Shown: one piece after another, positions 50,115-60,371 of the stretch
How positions within the stretch are numbered: the first letter of the stretch is position 1
How the letters are laid out: every line of letters begins with the position of its first letter
Source of the DNA: an uncultured Acetatifactor sp.
GTDB taxonomy: Bacteria; Bacillota; Clostridia; Lachnospirales; Lachnospiraceae
DNA length: 64,000 nucleotides
Direction: 5' to 3'
Assembly (NCBI GenBank): GCA_947625475.1
Contig: CANQOL010000007.1
Location: 1-64,000, forward strand
Position numbers and translations under genes: made by a program
The notes under the pieces: model-generated
Told to the model about the DNA's origin: nothing
Seen by the model: the letters and a program-made list of their open reading frames with translations, nothing else
Databases searched by the model: none

Positions 50115-51251
50115 ATGTATCAGATCATTGCAAGGGAGGGAAGGGCCAAGAGGGCGCAGCTGACTACGGTGCACGGCACGGTTCAGACGCCGGTTTTTAT
50201 GAATGTGGGAACTGTGGCCGCCATTAAGGGGGCTGTCTCTACCCAGGATTTGGAGGAAATCGGGACTCAGGTCCAGCTCTCCAATACCTATCACCTGCAT
50301 GTGCGGCCTGGGGATGAGGTGGTGCGGCAGCTGGGGGGACTGCATAAGTTTATGTCCTGGGACAGGCCGATTCTCACGGATTCCGGCGGGTTTCAGGTGT
50401 TTTCCCTGGCGGGCCTGCGCAGGATCCGGGAGGAAGGGGTGTACTTCCACTCCCATGTGGACGGGCGGAAGATTTTCATGGGGCCGGAGGAAAGCATGCA
50501 GATCCAGTCCAACCTGGCCTCCACCATTGCCATGGCCTTTGACGAGTGCCCGCCCAGCAGGGCCGAGCGCTCCTATGTGATATCCTCTGTGGAGCGCACC
50601 ACCCGCTGGCTGGAGCGCTGCAGGGCGGAGATGAAGCGGTTAAACTCCCTGGAGGATACCATCAATCCCCATCAGCTGCTCTTCGGGATCAATCAGGGGG
50701 CGGTTTACGCGGATATCCGCATTGAGCACGCCAAGCGCATCCGGGAGCTGGATCTGGACGGCTACGCGGTGGGAGGCCTGGCGGTGGGGGAGACCCATGA
50801 AGAGATGTATTATATTCTGGAGGAAACGGTCCCCTATCTGCCCCAGGATAAGCCCACTTATCTGATGGGAGTGGGGACACCCGCCAATATTTTGGAGGGA
50901 GTGGAGCGGGGGGTGGACTTCTTTGACTGCGTGTATCCCTCCCGGAATGGGCGCCACGGGCATCTTTACACGGACCGGGGCAGAATCAATCTGTTCAACG
51001 CAAAGTATGAGCTGGACGAGAGGCCCATCCAGGAGGGCTGCCAGTGTCCCGCCTGCCGCCGGTATTCCCGGGCCTACATCCGTCACCTGCTGAAGGCGGG
51101 GGAGATGCTGGGGATGCGGCTGTGTGTGCTTCACAACCTGTATTTCTACAATACTATGATGGCCGAGATCCGGAGCGCCTTGGAGCAGGGGAATTTTGCC
51201 GCCTACAAGAAGCGCAAACTGGAGGGGATGAGCCGGGGAACCTTGGAATGA
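50115..51251 (+). CDS. tgt: tRNA-guanine (queuine) transglycosylase
   Basis: 378 residues, bacterial Tgt: PVFMNVGTVAAIKGAV, catalytic Asp in LTDSGGFQVFSL, second Asp in FDCVYPSRNGRHGHLYT, and the zinc site CQCPACRRYSRAYIRHLLKA...LHN. Inserts preQ1 at the wobble position of GUN tRNAs. GGGAGG precedes the ATG. Followed by yajC, the usual Firmicute tgt-yajC order. Confidence 0.97.
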   Translation: MYQIIAREGRAKRAQLTTVHGTVQTPVFMNVGTVAAIKGAVSTQDLEEIGTQVQLSNTYHLHVRPGDEVVRQLGGLHKFMSWDRPILTDSGGFQVFSLAGLRRIREEGVYFHSHVDGRKIFMGPEESMQIQSNLASTIAMAFDECPPSRAERSYVISSVERTTRWLERCRAEMKRLNSLEDTINPHQLLFGINQGAVYADIRIEHAKRIRELDLDGYAVGGLAVGETHEEMYYILEETVPYLPQDKPTYLMGVGTPANILEGVERGVDFFDCVYPSRNGRHGHLYTDRGRINLFNAKYELDERPIQEGCQCPACRRYSRAYIRHLLKAGEMLGMRLCVLHNLYFYNTMMAEIRSALEQGNFAAYKKRKLEGMSRGTLE

Positions 51252-51316
51252 TTCCCGGAATAATTTCCGGAGTGATTTTTGGAGCAGTCCCCGGAGCATT
51301 CTCCGGGGCAGCCGGG
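51245..51316. repeat. Six degenerate 12-bp tandem units after tgt
   Basis: Units GGAATGATTCCC, GGAATAATTTCC, GGAGTGATTTTT, GGAGCAGTCCCC, GGAGCATTCTCC, GGGGCAGCCGGG start within the last codons of tgt. CCCCGGAG/CTCCGGGG inside the array can fold as an 8-bp hairpin. Confidence 0.75.
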
Positions 51317-51356
51317 CCTGCGGCGGGTACTTTTTCTAAAATAATCATAAAAGCTC

Positions 51357-51385
51357 TTGTCCTTTTGCCTTTTTTTGTGTATGAT
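51357..51385 (+). promoter_or_regulatory. Promoter for yajC
   Basis: TTGTCC, 17 bases, TATGAT, about 35 bases before the ATG. Confidence 0.7.
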
Positions 51386-51423
51386 GAAAGGAGCGTTAAG
51401 CCAGAAATCTAGGAGGAATGAGT

Positions 51424-51747
51424 ATGAATGCAGTTTTAACGGCACAGGAGGCGGCCCAGGCGGGATCCGCTACAGGCCTGATAATGACCTTTGCTGTGTA
51501 TGCGATTTTGATTGGGGCCCTGTGGTTTTTCTTTATGAGACCTCAGAAGAAGGAGCAGAAGAGAGTGGCTGCCATGCTGGCCGCCCTGGAGGTGGGGGAC
51601 TATGTGCTGACCACTGCGGGCATGTACGGCGTGGTCATCGACATCCAGGAGAACGATGTGATTGTGGAGTTCGGCAGCAACAAGAACTGCCGGATCCCCA
51701 TGCAGAAGGCCGCCATCAGCAAGGTGGAGAAGCCGGGAGAGTCATAG
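51424..51747 (+). CDS. yajC: Preprotein translocase subunit YajC
   Basis: 107 residues: N-terminal Ala/Thr-rich lead, a transmembrane helix (about 16-36, ITFAVYAILIGALWFFFMRP region) and the family motif RPQKKEQKRVAAMLAALEVGDYVLTTAGMYG. Accessory partner of SecDF. The ATG at 51424 is seven bases from AGGAGG; an ATG six bases earlier is too close. Confidence 0.93.
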   Translation: MNAVLTAQEAAQAGSATGLIMTFAVYAILIGALWFFFMRPQKKEQKRVAAMLAALEVGDYVLTTAGMYGVVIDIQENDVIVEFGSNKNCRIPMQKAAISKVEKPGES

Positions 51748-51763
51748 GAAGATTGGGAAGGAG

Positions 51764-51808
51764 AGACTGTGTGTGCTGCGCGTAGGTGTATCTCACACGG
51801 TCTTTTTT
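51764..51808 (+). terminator. Terminator after yajC
   Basis: AGACTGTGTG and CACACGGTCT form a 10-bp stem (one G-T pair), followed by TTTTTT. Confidence 0.8.
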
Positions 51809-51888
51809 ACATACCCGGCGGCGGGAAAAGGCAGCCCGGAACCCTGCAGGGAAGAACCAGGGGCTTTGGCCGGCGGGCCGCCCTGGAC

Positions 51889-51924
51889 GGCGGGGCAGTT
51901 TAGACCGGCGGGGCAGTTTAGAGC
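51889..51924. repeat. Two tandem 18-bp units in the leuB leader
   Basis: GGCGGGGCAGTTTAGACC then GGCGGGGCAGTTTAGAGC, immediately upstream of the leuB ribosome site. Confidence 0.8.
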
Positions 51925-51941
51925 GGAAGGAGAAACGAGAT

Positions 51942-53024
51942 ATGAAGTGCAGGATCACCTGTATTCCCGGGGACGGGATCGGGCCGGAGATTGTAGCCCA
52001 GGCCAAAAAGGTGCTGGAGCGGGTGGCGGAGAAGTATGGCCATCAGATGGAATTTCAGGATATTCTCATGGGAGGCGCCTCCATCGACGTGTATGGGGAG
52101 CCCCTCACCCAGGAGGCCATTGACAAGGCAAAGGGAGCGGATGCGGTCCTCATGGGATCCATCGGCGGAGACGCCGCCACCTCCCCCTGGTATCGGCTTC
52201 CTCCCAATCTGCGCCCGGAGGCAGGGCTGCTTCGGATCCGGAAGGAGCTGGGGCTTTTTGCCAATCTGCGTCCCGCGGTGCTCTACGAGGAACTGGCGGC
52301 GGCCTGCCCTTTAAAGGAGGAAATCAGCCGGGCCGGCTTTGATCTGCTGATTATGCGGGAGCTCACGGGAGGGCTCTACTTCGGAGAGAGAAAAACCGTG
52401 GTGGAAAACGGGGTGAGAAAGGCTCTGGACACGCTGACCTACGATGAAAATGAGATCCGCCGCATTGCCGTAAAGGCATTTGACATTGCCGGAAAGCGCC
52501 GCGGGAAGGTGACCAGCGTGGACAAGGCCAATGTGCTGGATTCCTCCCGGCTCTGGAGGGCCGTGGTGGAGGAAGTGGCAAAGGATTACCCCGGCGTAAA
52601 GCTGGAGCATATGCTGGTGGACAACTGCGCCATGCAGCTGGTGAAGAATCCCGCCCAGTTCGATGTGATTTTGACGGAAAATATGTTTGGAGACATTCTC
52701 TCCGATGAGGCAAGCATGGTCACGGGCTCCATTGGGATGCTGGCCAGCGCCAGCTTAAATGATACCAAATTCGGCCTCTACGAGCCCAGCCACGGCTCCG
52801 CGCCGGACATTGCGGGGCAGGATATCGCCAACCCCATCGCCACGGTGCTCAGCGCCGCCATGATGCTGCGCTACAGCTTTGACCTGGACCGGGAGGCGGA
52901 CGCGGTGGAGGCGGCCGTGCGGCAGGTGCTCCGGGAGGGGTACCGCACCGGCGACATCATGTCCCCGGGCTGTCAAAAGGTCGGCTGCAGCCGGATGGGC
53001 GCTCTGCTGGCGGAGCGGATTTAA
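51942..53024 (+). CDS. leuB: 3-isopropylmalate dehydrogenase
   Basis: 360 residues: [19 protein letters not shown], substrate loop [30 protein letters not shown], metal site [22 protein letters not shown], and [16 protein letters not shown] with the NAD site. Third step of leucine synthesis. AAGGAG precedes the ATG; an earlier frame extension lies in the yajC terminator. leuA, leuC and leuD are not nearby. Confidence 0.96.
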   Translation: MKCRITCIPGDGIGPEIVAQAKKVLERVAEKYGHQMEFQDILMGGASIDVYGEPLTQEAIDKAKGADAVLMGSIGGDAATSPWYRLPPNLRPEAGLLRIRKELGLFANLRPAVLYEELAAACPLKEEISRAGFDLLIMRELTGGLYFGERKTVVENGVRKALDTLTYDENEIRRIAVKAFDIAGKRRGKVTSVDKANVLDSSRLWRAVVEEVAKDYPGVKLEHMLVDNCAMQLVKNPAQFDVILTENMFGDILSDEASMVTGSIGMLASASLNDTKFGLYEPSHGSAPDIAGQDIANPIATVLSAAMMLRYSFDLDREADAVEAAVRQVLREGYRTGDIMSPGCQKVGCSRMGALLAERI

Positions 53025-53101
53025 GAAACCGAAGGGAAAGCGGGCCCCGGTGCCCGCGCCAGGATAAGCCGGAGATCCGGCGGAAATGAGGATGAATTGC
53101 T

Positions 53102-54772
53102 ATGAGAAGTGACGCAGTGAAGACAGGAACCGCCCAGGCGCCCCACAGAAGTCTTTTCAACGCTCTGGGCTTTACCGAGGAGGAGAGAAAGCGCCCCATG
53201 ATCGGGATTGTGAGCTCCTACAACGAGATTGTCCCGGGCCATATGAACCTGGACAAGATTGTGGAGGCCGTGAAGATGGGCGTGGCCATGGCGGGAGGAA
53301 TGCCGGTGGTGTTCCCGGCCATCGCCGTGTGCGACGGCATTGCCATGGGACATGTGGGGATGAAGTATTCCCTGGTGACCAGGGATCTGATTGCGGACAG
53401 CACCGAGTGTATGGCCCTGGCCCACGGCTTCGACGGCCTGGTGTGCGTGCCCAACTGCGACAAGAACGTGCCCGGCCTTCTGATGGCGGCGGCCCGTCTG
53501 AATATTCCCACGATTTTCGTGTCCGGCGGCCCCATGCTGGCCGGCCATGTGAAGGGTCAGAAGAGAAGCCTTTCCTCCATGTTTGAGGCGGTGGGAAGCG
53601 TGGCCGCCGGCACCATGACCCTGGAGGAACTGGCGGAGTTTGAGGAGAAGGTATGCCCCACCTGCGGGTCCTGCTCCGGTATGTACACCGCCAATTCCAT
53701 GAACTGTCTCACGGAGGCCATCGGCATGGGACTTAAGGGCAACGGAACCATCCCCGCCGTATACTCCGAGAGGATCCGCCTGGCCAAGCACGCGGGCATG
53801 AAGATTATGGAGCTGGTGGAGAAGGATATAAAGCCCCGGGATATTATGACGAAGGACGCCTTCCTGAACGCCCTGACCGTGGATATGGCCCTGGGTTGCT
53901 CCACCAATTCCATGCTGCATCTGCCTGCCATCGCAAAGGAGGCAGGAGTGGAGCTGAATCTGGATATTGCCAATGAGCTCTCCGCCAAGACGCCCAACCT
54001 CTGCCACCTGGCTCCTGCGGGCCCCACCTACATAGAGGATTTAAACGAGGCGGGCGGCGTGTACGCGGTGATGAAGGAGCTGACCAGGAAAAATCTCCTG
54101 CATCTGGACTGCATGACCGTAAACGGCACCTCCATAGGGGAGAACATCAAAGACTGCGAGAACCTGAATCCCCAGGTGATCCGGCCGGTGGAGAACCCTT
54201 ACTCCCAGACCGGCGGCATCGCCATCCTGCGGGGCAATCTGGCTCCGGACAGCGGCGTGGTGAAGCGCTCCGCCGTGGCTCCGGAGATGATGGTCCATGA
54301 GGGGCCTGCCAGGGTGTTCGACTGTGAGGAGGACGCCATCGACGCCATCAAGGGCGGCCGCATCGTGGCGGGAGACGTGGTGGTGATCCGCTACGAGGGC
54401 CCCAAGGGCGGCCCCGGTATGCGGGAGATGCTCAATCCCACCTCCGCCATTGCGGGCATGGGGCTGGGCTCCAGCGTGGCGCTGATCACGGACGGACGTT
54501 TCTCCGGCGCTTCCAGAGGCGCCTCCATCGGACATGTGTCCCCGGAGGCTGCGGTGGGGGGACCCATCGCCCTGGTGGAGGAGGGGGATATCATCCGCAT
54601 CAATATTCCCGAGAACCGGCTGGATGTGCTGGTGTCCGATGAGGAACTGGAAAGACGGAGACAAAACTGGAAGCCCAGGGAGCAGGAGCTGACCGGGTAT
54701 CTGGCCAGATACCGCAGGCTGGTGACCAGCGGGAACCGGGGCGCGGTGCTGGAACTGCCGGGGAACCAGTGA
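53102..54772 (+). CDS. ilvD: Dihydroxy-acid dehydratase
   Basis: 556 residues: iron-sulfur Cys in [12 protein letters not shown] and [19 protein letters not shown], metal site and the C-terminal [18 protein letters not shown]. Dehydrates dihydroxy acids in valine and isoleucine synthesis. GAGGA is upstream. Middle gene of leuB-ilvD-ilvB. Confidence 0.97.
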   Translation: MRSDAVKTGTAQAPHRSLFNALGFTEEERKRPMIGIVSSYNEIVPGHMNLDKIVEAVKMGVAMAGGMPVVFPAIAVCDGIAMGHVGMKYSLVTRDLIADSTECMALAHGFDGLVCVPNCDKNVPGLLMAAARLNIPTIFVSGGPMLAGHVKGQKRSLSSMFEAVGSVAAGTMTLEELAEFEEKVCPTCGSCSGMYTANSMNCLTEAIGMGLKGNGTIPAVYSERIRLAKHAGMKIMELVEKDIKPRDIMTKDAFLNALTVDMALGCSTNSMLHLPAIAKEAGVELNLDIANELSAKTPNLCHLAPAGPTYIEDLNEAGGVYAVMKELTRKNLLHLDCMTVNGTSIGENIKDCENLNPQVIRPVENPYSQTGGIAILRGNLAPDSGVVKRSAVAPEMMVHEGPARVFDCEEDAIDAIKGGRIVAGDVVVIRYEGPKGGPGMREMLNPTSAIAGMGLGSSVALITDGRFSGASRGASIGHVSPEAAVGGPIALVEEGDIIRINIPENRLDVLVSDEELERRRQNWKPREQELTGYLARYRRLVTSGNRGAVLELPGNQ

Positions 54773-54828
54773 GCAGGCCAGCGCCGGGGATCAAGTGAGA
54801 AAATAGAGAGAAAGAGGAAAAGAGACAT

Positions 54829-56511
54829 ATGCAGCTGACAGGATCTCAGATTGTGATAGAGTGCTTGAAGGAGCAGGGGGTGGACACCGTCTTCGGATAT
54901 CCCGGGGGGACCATCCTGAATATTTACGACGCCCTGTACCAGCAGTCGGACATCCGGCATATTCTGACCTCCCATGAGCAGGGAGCTGCCCATGCGGCGG
55001 ACGGATACGCCAGAGCCACGGGCAGGGTGGGGGTCTGTATGGCCACCAGCGGCCCCGGTGCCACCAACTTAGTCACCGGCATTGCCACGGCCTACATGGA
55101 TTCGGTGCCCGTGGTGGCCATTACCGCCAACGTAAATCTGCCGGCCCTGGGGAAGGACTCCTTCCAGGAGGTGGATATCGCGGGGGTGACCATGCCCATC
55201 ACCAAGCACGGATTTATCGTAAAAAATGTGGAAATTTTGGCGGATACCATCCGCAAGGCATTCTATATTGCCCAGAGCGGCAGACCTGGCCCTGTGTTGG
55301 TGGACATTACCAAAGATGTGACGGCGGCCCTGTGTGAGTATACGCCAAAGGAGCCCAAAAAGCCCGCCAAAGTGAGCCGGTACACCCAAAAGGAGCTGGA
55401 GCAGGCGGCGGAGCTGATTCAGAAGGCTAAAAGGCCCTTTATCTATCTGGGAGGCGGGGCTGTGATCTCCGGGGCGGACCGGGAGGTGGCCCGGCTGGCC
55501 CAGCTGGCGGACGCGCCGGTGTGCGATACGCTGATGGCCAAGGGTGCCTTCGATGGAAAGAGCCCCCGCTACACGGGCATGATCGGCATGCACGGCACCA
55601 AGACCTCCAATCTGGGAGTGAGCCAGTGCGATCTTCTCATCGCCCTGGGAGCCCGGTTCTCCGACCGGGTGATCGGAAACGCCAAAAAGTTTGCCTCCGG
55701 GGCCAAGATTATCCACATTGATATCGACGCGGCGGAGATCAACAAAAATATTCATGCGGACTGTGCCCTGGTGGGTGATTTAAAGGAGGTGTTGACCCGG
55801 CTGAACGCCCTTCTGACACCCCAGGCCCATCCGGAGTGGATGGAGCAGATCCGGGAGATGAAGGAGAAATATCCCTTAAAGTATGAGGAGGAGAACCTGT
55901 CCTGCCCCTACGTGATCCAGGAGATCGACCGCGTCACCGGAGGGGATGCCATTATCACCACGGACGTGGGACAGCATCAGATGTGGGCGGCCCAGTATTA
56001 CCGCTATACAAAGCCCCGCACCTTCCTGTCCTCCGGAGGTCTGGGCACCATGGGCTACGGCCTGGGGGCCTGCATCGGGGCCCAGCTGGGACAGCCGGAC
56101 AAGGTGTGCATCAATATTGCCGGGGACGGGTGCTTCCGCATGAACATGAACGAGCTGGCCACCGCCAGCCGGTACAATATCCCCATTATCCAGGTGGTGA
56201 TCAACAACCATGTGCTGGGCATGGTGCGCCAGTGGCAGACCCTCTTTTACGGGAAGCGCTACTCCCAGACGGTGCTTACGGATAAGGTGGACTTCTGTCA
56301 GGTGGCGAGGGGTCTTGGCTGCGAGGCCATCCGTGTGACAAAGAAGGAGGAGGTTGGGCCCGCCCTGGAGAAGGCTCTGGCCCTGAAGGCTCCCGTGGTG
56401 ATCGAGTGCATCATTCCGGAGGACGACAAGGTGTTCCCCATGGTGCCCGCAGGGGCGCCCATCGAGGAAGTGTTTGACGGGGACGATCTGAAGAGACAAA
56501 TGAGCGAGTGA
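54829..56511 (+). CDS. ilvB: Acetolactate synthase large subunit, biosynthetic type
   Basis: 560 residues, ThDP enzyme: Glu in SHEQGAAHAADGYARATG, FAD/central domain, and the C-terminal ThDP-binding GDGCFRMNMNELATASRYNIP motif followed by NNHVLGMVRQWQ. First common step of branched-chain amino acid synthesis. The regulatory small subunit gene ilvN is absent downstream; the next gene encodes an L,D-transpeptidase. Confidence 0.96.
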   Translation: MQLTGSQIVIECLKEQGVDTVFGYPGGTILNIYDALYQQSDIRHILTSHEQGAAHAADGYARATGRVGVCMATSGPGATNLVTGIATAYMDSVPVVAITANVNLPALGKDSFQEVDIAGVTMPITKHGFIVKNVEILADTIRKAFYIAQSGRPGPVLVDITKDVTAALCEYTPKEPKKPAKVSRYTQKELEQAAELIQKAKRPFIYLGGGAVISGADREVARLAQLADAPVCDTLMAKGAFDGKSPRYTGMIGMHGTKTSNLGVSQCDLLIALGARFSDRVIGNAKKFASGAKIIHIDIDAAEINKNIHADCALVGDLKEVLTRLNALLTPQAHPEWMEQIREMKEKYPLKYEEENLSCPYVIQEIDRVTGGDAIITTDVGQHQMWAAQYYRYTKPRTFLSSGGLGTMGYGLGACIGAQLGQPDKVCINIAGDGCFRMNMNELATASRYNIPIIQVVINNHVLGMVRQWQTLFYGKRYSQTVLTDKVDFCQVARGLGCEAIRVTKKEEVGPALEKALALKAPVVIECIIPEDDKVFPMVPAGAPIEEVFDGDDLKRQMSE

Positions 56512-56518
56512 GCGGAAC

Positions 56519-57988
56519 ATGAGACGAAGGATTCTGTGGAGTGCGGCGCTTGGCCTCACAGGCTGCCTGCTTTTGATACTGGGTGTTTTTACAGGGCTTT
56601 CCTGGTACTACAGGGATACCTTTGCTGTGAATACCTGGATCAACGGGGTTTACTGCACCGGACTGACCATAGATGAGGCGAATGCGGAGCTTCTGCGGGG
56701 GGCAGAGGCTCCGCTTCTTGTCCTTCGGGATCTGCAGGGGCGGGAGTATGTGCTGGATCTGGCGGATGCCGGGTATCAGGCGGATTACCGGGAGGCCCTG
56801 GGGGCCTGCCTGGAGGGACAGTGGGACGGACAGTGGACGGACAGGCTCCTTTCCCCTCAGGAGGGGGAAGAGCTCCCCGTTACGGTCTCCTGGGACGGAG
56901 AGAAGCTGGAGGAGATGATTCTGGCCCTGCCCTTTGTGCAGGAGGAGCGGGAGAGGCCGGCGGCCGTTTCCATCCTCCCGGCGGAGGGTGGCTGGGAGCT
57001 CATAGACGGAACCCGGCACAGGTTATCGGAGGAAAGGCTTTTGAAGGCCCTCCGGGAGAGCCTTAAGAGAGAGCTGGCGGCGGATTCCCAAAGGGGCCCC
57101 GGGGAGAGCCCTTCCCTGACAGTGGATCTGGCGGATTGGGACTGCTATGAGGACCGGCCGGATACGCCGGAAGACCGGCGGACCCGGGAGAGATATGAGC
57201 GTCTCCAGGCTTTTTTGAAGGGAGGCCCCGTCTATGATATGGGGGCGGAGAAGGTGGAATTTTCCCCTGTGAGGATGGGGGAGTTCCTGGAGAAGGACGG
57301 GGAGGGGATGCCCGCGGAGGATCTGCGGGGGAATTTCCGGATCCGGCGGGAGGCAGTGCTTGCCTTTGTGGACCGGCTGGGGGATGCCTATGACACGGCG
57401 GGAACCGTTCTGTCCTTTACCGCCACTGGAGGGGATCAGGTGGAGGTGCCCTATGTGACCTACGGGACCCTGCTGGACCGGGAGGCGGAGACGGAGTACC
57501 TGACAAAGGCCCTGGAGGCCCTTGGCCGGGGAGAGCCTCTCCCGGAGCGGAACCATATCCCGCAGTACCTGCAGCAGGGCTTTGTCCGGGGCAGGAATGA
57601 TATCGGGGACACCTACATAGAGGTAGATATGACCCGTCAGATGCTTTACTATTATGTGGAGGGGGAGCTGGCCCTGGAGAGTGAGGTGGTCACCGGCAGC
57701 GCCAGGCGCCGCATGGATACCCCGGAGGGGGTCAACTACGTATATGACAAAGAGCGCAACCGGACGCTGCGGGGGGCCGATTACGCCACCTTTGTGAGAT
57801 ACTGGATGCCCGTGATCCGGCATGTGGGGCTCCACGACGCCTCCTGGAGGGGGAGCTTTGGGGGAGAGATCTACAAGACAGGGGGATCCCACGGCTGCAT
57901 CAATCTGCCCCCGGAGGCGGCGGCCCGGCTCTATGAGCTGGTGGAAATCGGCACGCCGGTGATTACCTTCTATATCCCGGAGCCGTGA
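56519..57988 (+). CDS. L,D-transpeptidase (YkuD) with PG_binding_4 domains
   Basis: 489 residues: membrane anchor at about 6-30 (SAALGLTGCLLLILGVFTG), extracytoplasmic substrate-binding region with two PG_binding_4-like segments, and a C-terminal YkuD catalytic domain (about 360-485) with the motif GGSHGCINLPPEAA containing the catalytic His and Cys. It forms 3-3 or other non-classical peptidoglycan crosslinks or anchors proteins. Starts eight bases after ilvB. Confidence 0.92.
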   Translation: MRRRILWSAALGLTGCLLLILGVFTGLSWYYRDTFAVNTWINGVYCTGLTIDEANAELLRGAEAPLLVLRDLQGREYVLDLADAGYQADYREALGACLEGQWDGQWTDRLLSPQEGEELPVTVSWDGEKLEEMILALPFVQEERERPAAVSILPAEGGWELIDGTRHRLSEERLLKALRESLKRELAADSQRGPGESPSLTVDLADWDCYEDRPDTPEDRRTRERYERLQAFLKGGPVYDMGAEKVEFSPVRMGEFLEKDGEGMPAEDLRGNFRIRREAVLAFVDRLGDAYDTAGTVLSFTATGGDQVEVPYVTYGTLLDREAETEYLTKALEALGRGEPLPERNHIPQYLQQGFVRGRNDIGDTYIEVDMTRQMLYYYVEGELALESEVVTGSARRRMDTPEGVNYVYDKERNRTLRGADYATFVRYWMPVIRHVGLHDASWRGSFGGEIYKTGGSHGCINLPPEAAARLYELVEIGTPVITFYIPEP

Positions 57989-58059
57989 CAGGCTTTTCCC
58001 ATGGGCAACTTGTACAAAGAAACGACTCAAACCGCCGGAAAATAAGTTTAACAATTCAG

Positions 58060-58088
58060 TTGACTAAAGCGGCGGGAAAGGATACAAT
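58060..58088 (+). promoter_or_regulatory. Promoter for serC-serA
   Basis: TTGACT, 17 bases, TACAAT, 35 bases before the GTG start. Confidence 0.8.
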
Positions 58089-58123
58089 GATTTAAATATA
58101 CTGAGAAGCAGGAGGAAAAGACA

Positions 58124-59206
58124 GTGTCCAGAGTTTACAATTTTTCCGCAGGTCCGGCCGTGCTGCCGGAGGAGGTGCTCAGGGAGGCCGCCGATGAGAT
58201 GCTGGATTATCGGGGAACCGGCATGTCCGTCATGGAGATGAGCCACCGCTCCAAAGCCTATGAACAGATTATCCAGGAGGCGGAGGCGGATCTGAGGGAG
58301 CTGATGAATATTCCCGGCAATTACAGGGTATTGTTTCTCCAGGGCGGCGCCAGCCAGCAGTTCGCCATGATTCCCATGAACCTGATGAAGAACCGGGTGG
58401 CGGACTATATCGTCACCGGCCAGTGGGCCAAGAAGGCATACCAGGAGGCCAGCCTCTACGGGAAGGCCAACAAGATCGCCAGCTCCGAGGACAAGACCTT
58501 CTCCTACATACCGGACTGCTCCGACCTGCCCGTCAGCGAGGATGCGGACTACGTATATATCTGTGAAAACAACACCATCTACGGCACCAAGTTCAAGACC
58601 CTGCCCAACACCAAGGGAAAGCCCCTGGTGGCGGACGTTTCCAGCTGCTTTCTGTCCGAGCCGGTGGATGTGACAAAGTACGGCTTGATCTACGGCGGCG
58701 TCCAGAAGAACGTGGGCCCGGCGGGCGTGGTCATCGTGATCATCCGGGAGGATTTGATCACCGAGGATGTGCTGCCCGGCACCCCCACCATGCTGCGCTA
58801 CAAGATCCATGCGGACAACAATTCTCTGTACAACACCCCTCCCGCCTACGGCATTTACATCTGCGGCAAGGTGTTCAAGTGGCTGAAGAAGCAGGGCGGC
58901 CTGGAGGCCATGAAGGCGTACAATGAGAAGAAGGCGGCCGTTCTCTATGATTTCCTGGACAGCAGCAGGCTGTTCCACGGTACGGTGAGGAAGGAGGACC
59001 GCTCCCTGATGAACGTGCCATTTGTCACCGGGGATGCGGATCTGGATGCAAAGTTTGTGAAGGAGGCCGCGGCGGCGGGATTTGTGAACCTGAAGGGACA
59101 CCGCACTGTGGGCGGCATGAGAGCCAGCATCTACAACGCCATGCCTATAGAGGGCGTGGAGAAGCTGGTGGCCTTTATGAAGAAATTTGAGGAGGAAAAC
59201 GCGTAA
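58124..59206 (+). CDS. serC: Phosphoserine aminotransferase
   Basis: 360 residues, PLP fold type I: YNFSAGPAVLPEEVL, FLQGGASQQFAM, PLP lysine in LIYGGVQKNVGPAG and the C-terminal HRTVGGMRASIYNAM. Starts with GTG at 58124, with AGGAGG eight bases upstream. Second step of serine synthesis; serA begins one base after its stop. Confidence 0.97.
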   Translation: MSRVYNFSAGPAVLPEEVLREAADEMLDYRGTGMSVMEMSHRSKAYEQIIQEAEADLRELMNIPGNYRVLFLQGGASQQFAMIPMNLMKNRVADYIVTGQWAKKAYQEASLYGKANKIASSEDKTFSYIPDCSDLPVSEDADYVYICENNTIYGTKFKTLPNTKGKPLVADVSSCFLSEPVDVTKYGLIYGGVQKNVGPAGVVIVIIREDLITEDVLPGTPTMLRYKIHADNNSLYNTPPAYGIYICGKVFKWLKKQGGLEAMKAYNEKKAAVLYDFLDSSRLFHGTVRKEDRSLMNVPFVTGDADLDAKFVKEAAAAGFVNLKGHRTVGGMRASIYNAMPIEGVEKLVAFMKKFEEENA

Positions 59207-59207
59207 A

Positions 59208-60371
59208 ATGTTTCAGATTCATTGCTTAAATCCGATTTCCAGAGTGGGTCTGGATGAGTTTACGGAGAATTACCGGATCACGGAGGGGGAGCAGGAGGCG
59301 GACGGCATCCTGGTCAGAAGCGCTTCCATGCACGATAAGGAGCTGCCGGAGAGGCTGCTGGCCGTGGCCAGGGCAGGGGCGGGCACCAACAATATTCCTC
59401 TGGATCAGTGCGCCCAGAAGGGAATCGTGGTGTTCAACACCCCCGGCGCCAACGCCAACGGCGTGAAGGAGCTGGTGATCGCGGGCATGCTGCTGGCCGC
59501 CCGGGACGTGGTGGGAGGCATCCGGTGGGTGGAGTCCGCCAAGGAGGATCCCGCCATTGCCAAGACCGCCGAGAAGGAGAAGAAGAATTTCGCGGGCACC
59601 GAGCTGGCCGGCAAGAAGCTGGGCATCATCGGCCTGGGAGCCATCGGTGTGAAGGTGGCCAATGCGGCGAGACATCTGGGCATGGAGGTTTACGGCTATG
59701 ATCCCTATATTTCCGTGGATGCCGCCTGGAACCTGAGCCGGGATGTAAAGCATGTGCTGAATGTAGATGAGATTTACAGCACCTGCGATTACATCACCGT
59801 CCATGTGCCTCTGATGGATTCCACTAAGCATATGGTGGGGGCGGAGGCCATCTCCAAGATGAAGGAGGGCGTGGTCCTTCTCAACTTCGCCAGGGATCTG
59901 CTGGTGGACGAGGAGGAGGTACTGAAGGCCCTGGAGAGCGGACGGATCCGCAGATATGTCTCCGATTTCCCCAATCCGGTTACGGCGGGGAAGAAGGGCT
60001 GCATCGTGATCCCCCATCTGGGAGCCAGCACGGAGGAGTCCGAGGACAACTGTGCCAAGATGGCGGTGTTGCAGCTCATGGACTACCTGGAGAACGGAAA
60101 CATTGTGAACAGCGTGAATTATCCCAGCTGCGACATGGGAGTGTGCAGCCAGGCGGGCCGGGTGGCCATCTGCCACACCAACACCGCCAACATGATTACC
60201 AAGTTTACCGGGTGCTTCGGCGAGAACAATATCAATATCACCGACATGATGAACAAATCCAGGGGAGAGGTGGCCTACACCATGCTGGATGTGGAGTCCC
60301 CTGCTACCGACGAGATCATCGAAAAGCTCAGGTCCATTGAGGGAGTCTTCCGGGTGAGATTGGTCAAGTAG
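59208..60371 (+). CDS. serA: D-3-phosphoglycerate dehydrogenase with ACT domain
   Basis: 387 residues: NAD-binding GLGAIGVKVANAARHLGMEVYGYDP, active-site Arg in LNFARDLLVDEEEV, His in IPHLGASTEESE, and a C-terminal ACT domain (about 315-387) that usually gives serine feedback. ATG follows the serC stop. The gene end forms the first unit of a 19-bp tandem repeat. Confidence 0.96.
   Translation: MFQIHCLNPISRVGLDEFTENYRITEGEQEADGILVRSASMHDKELPERLLAVARAGAGTNNIPLDQCAQKGIVVFNTPGANANGVKELVIAGMLLAARDVVGGIRWVESAKEDPAIAKTAEKEKKNFAGTELAGKKLGIIGLGAIGVKVANAARHLGMEVYGYDPYISVDAAWNLSRDVKHVLNVDEIYSTCDYITVHVPLMDSTKHMVGAEAISKMKEGVVLLNFARDLLVDEEEVLKALESGRIRRYVSDFPNPVTAGKKGCIVIPHLGASTEESEDNCAKMAVLQLMDYLENGNIVNSVNYPSCDMGVCSQAGRVAICHTNTANMITKFTGCFGENNINITDMMNKSRGEVAYTMLDVESPATDEIIEKLRSIEGVFRVRLVK

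Noticed and set aside
51748..51941. T-box or leader-peptide attenuator before leuB
   Set aside because: No T-box consensus and no Leu/Val/Ile-rich leader frame; the hairpin with T-run fits a yajC terminator.
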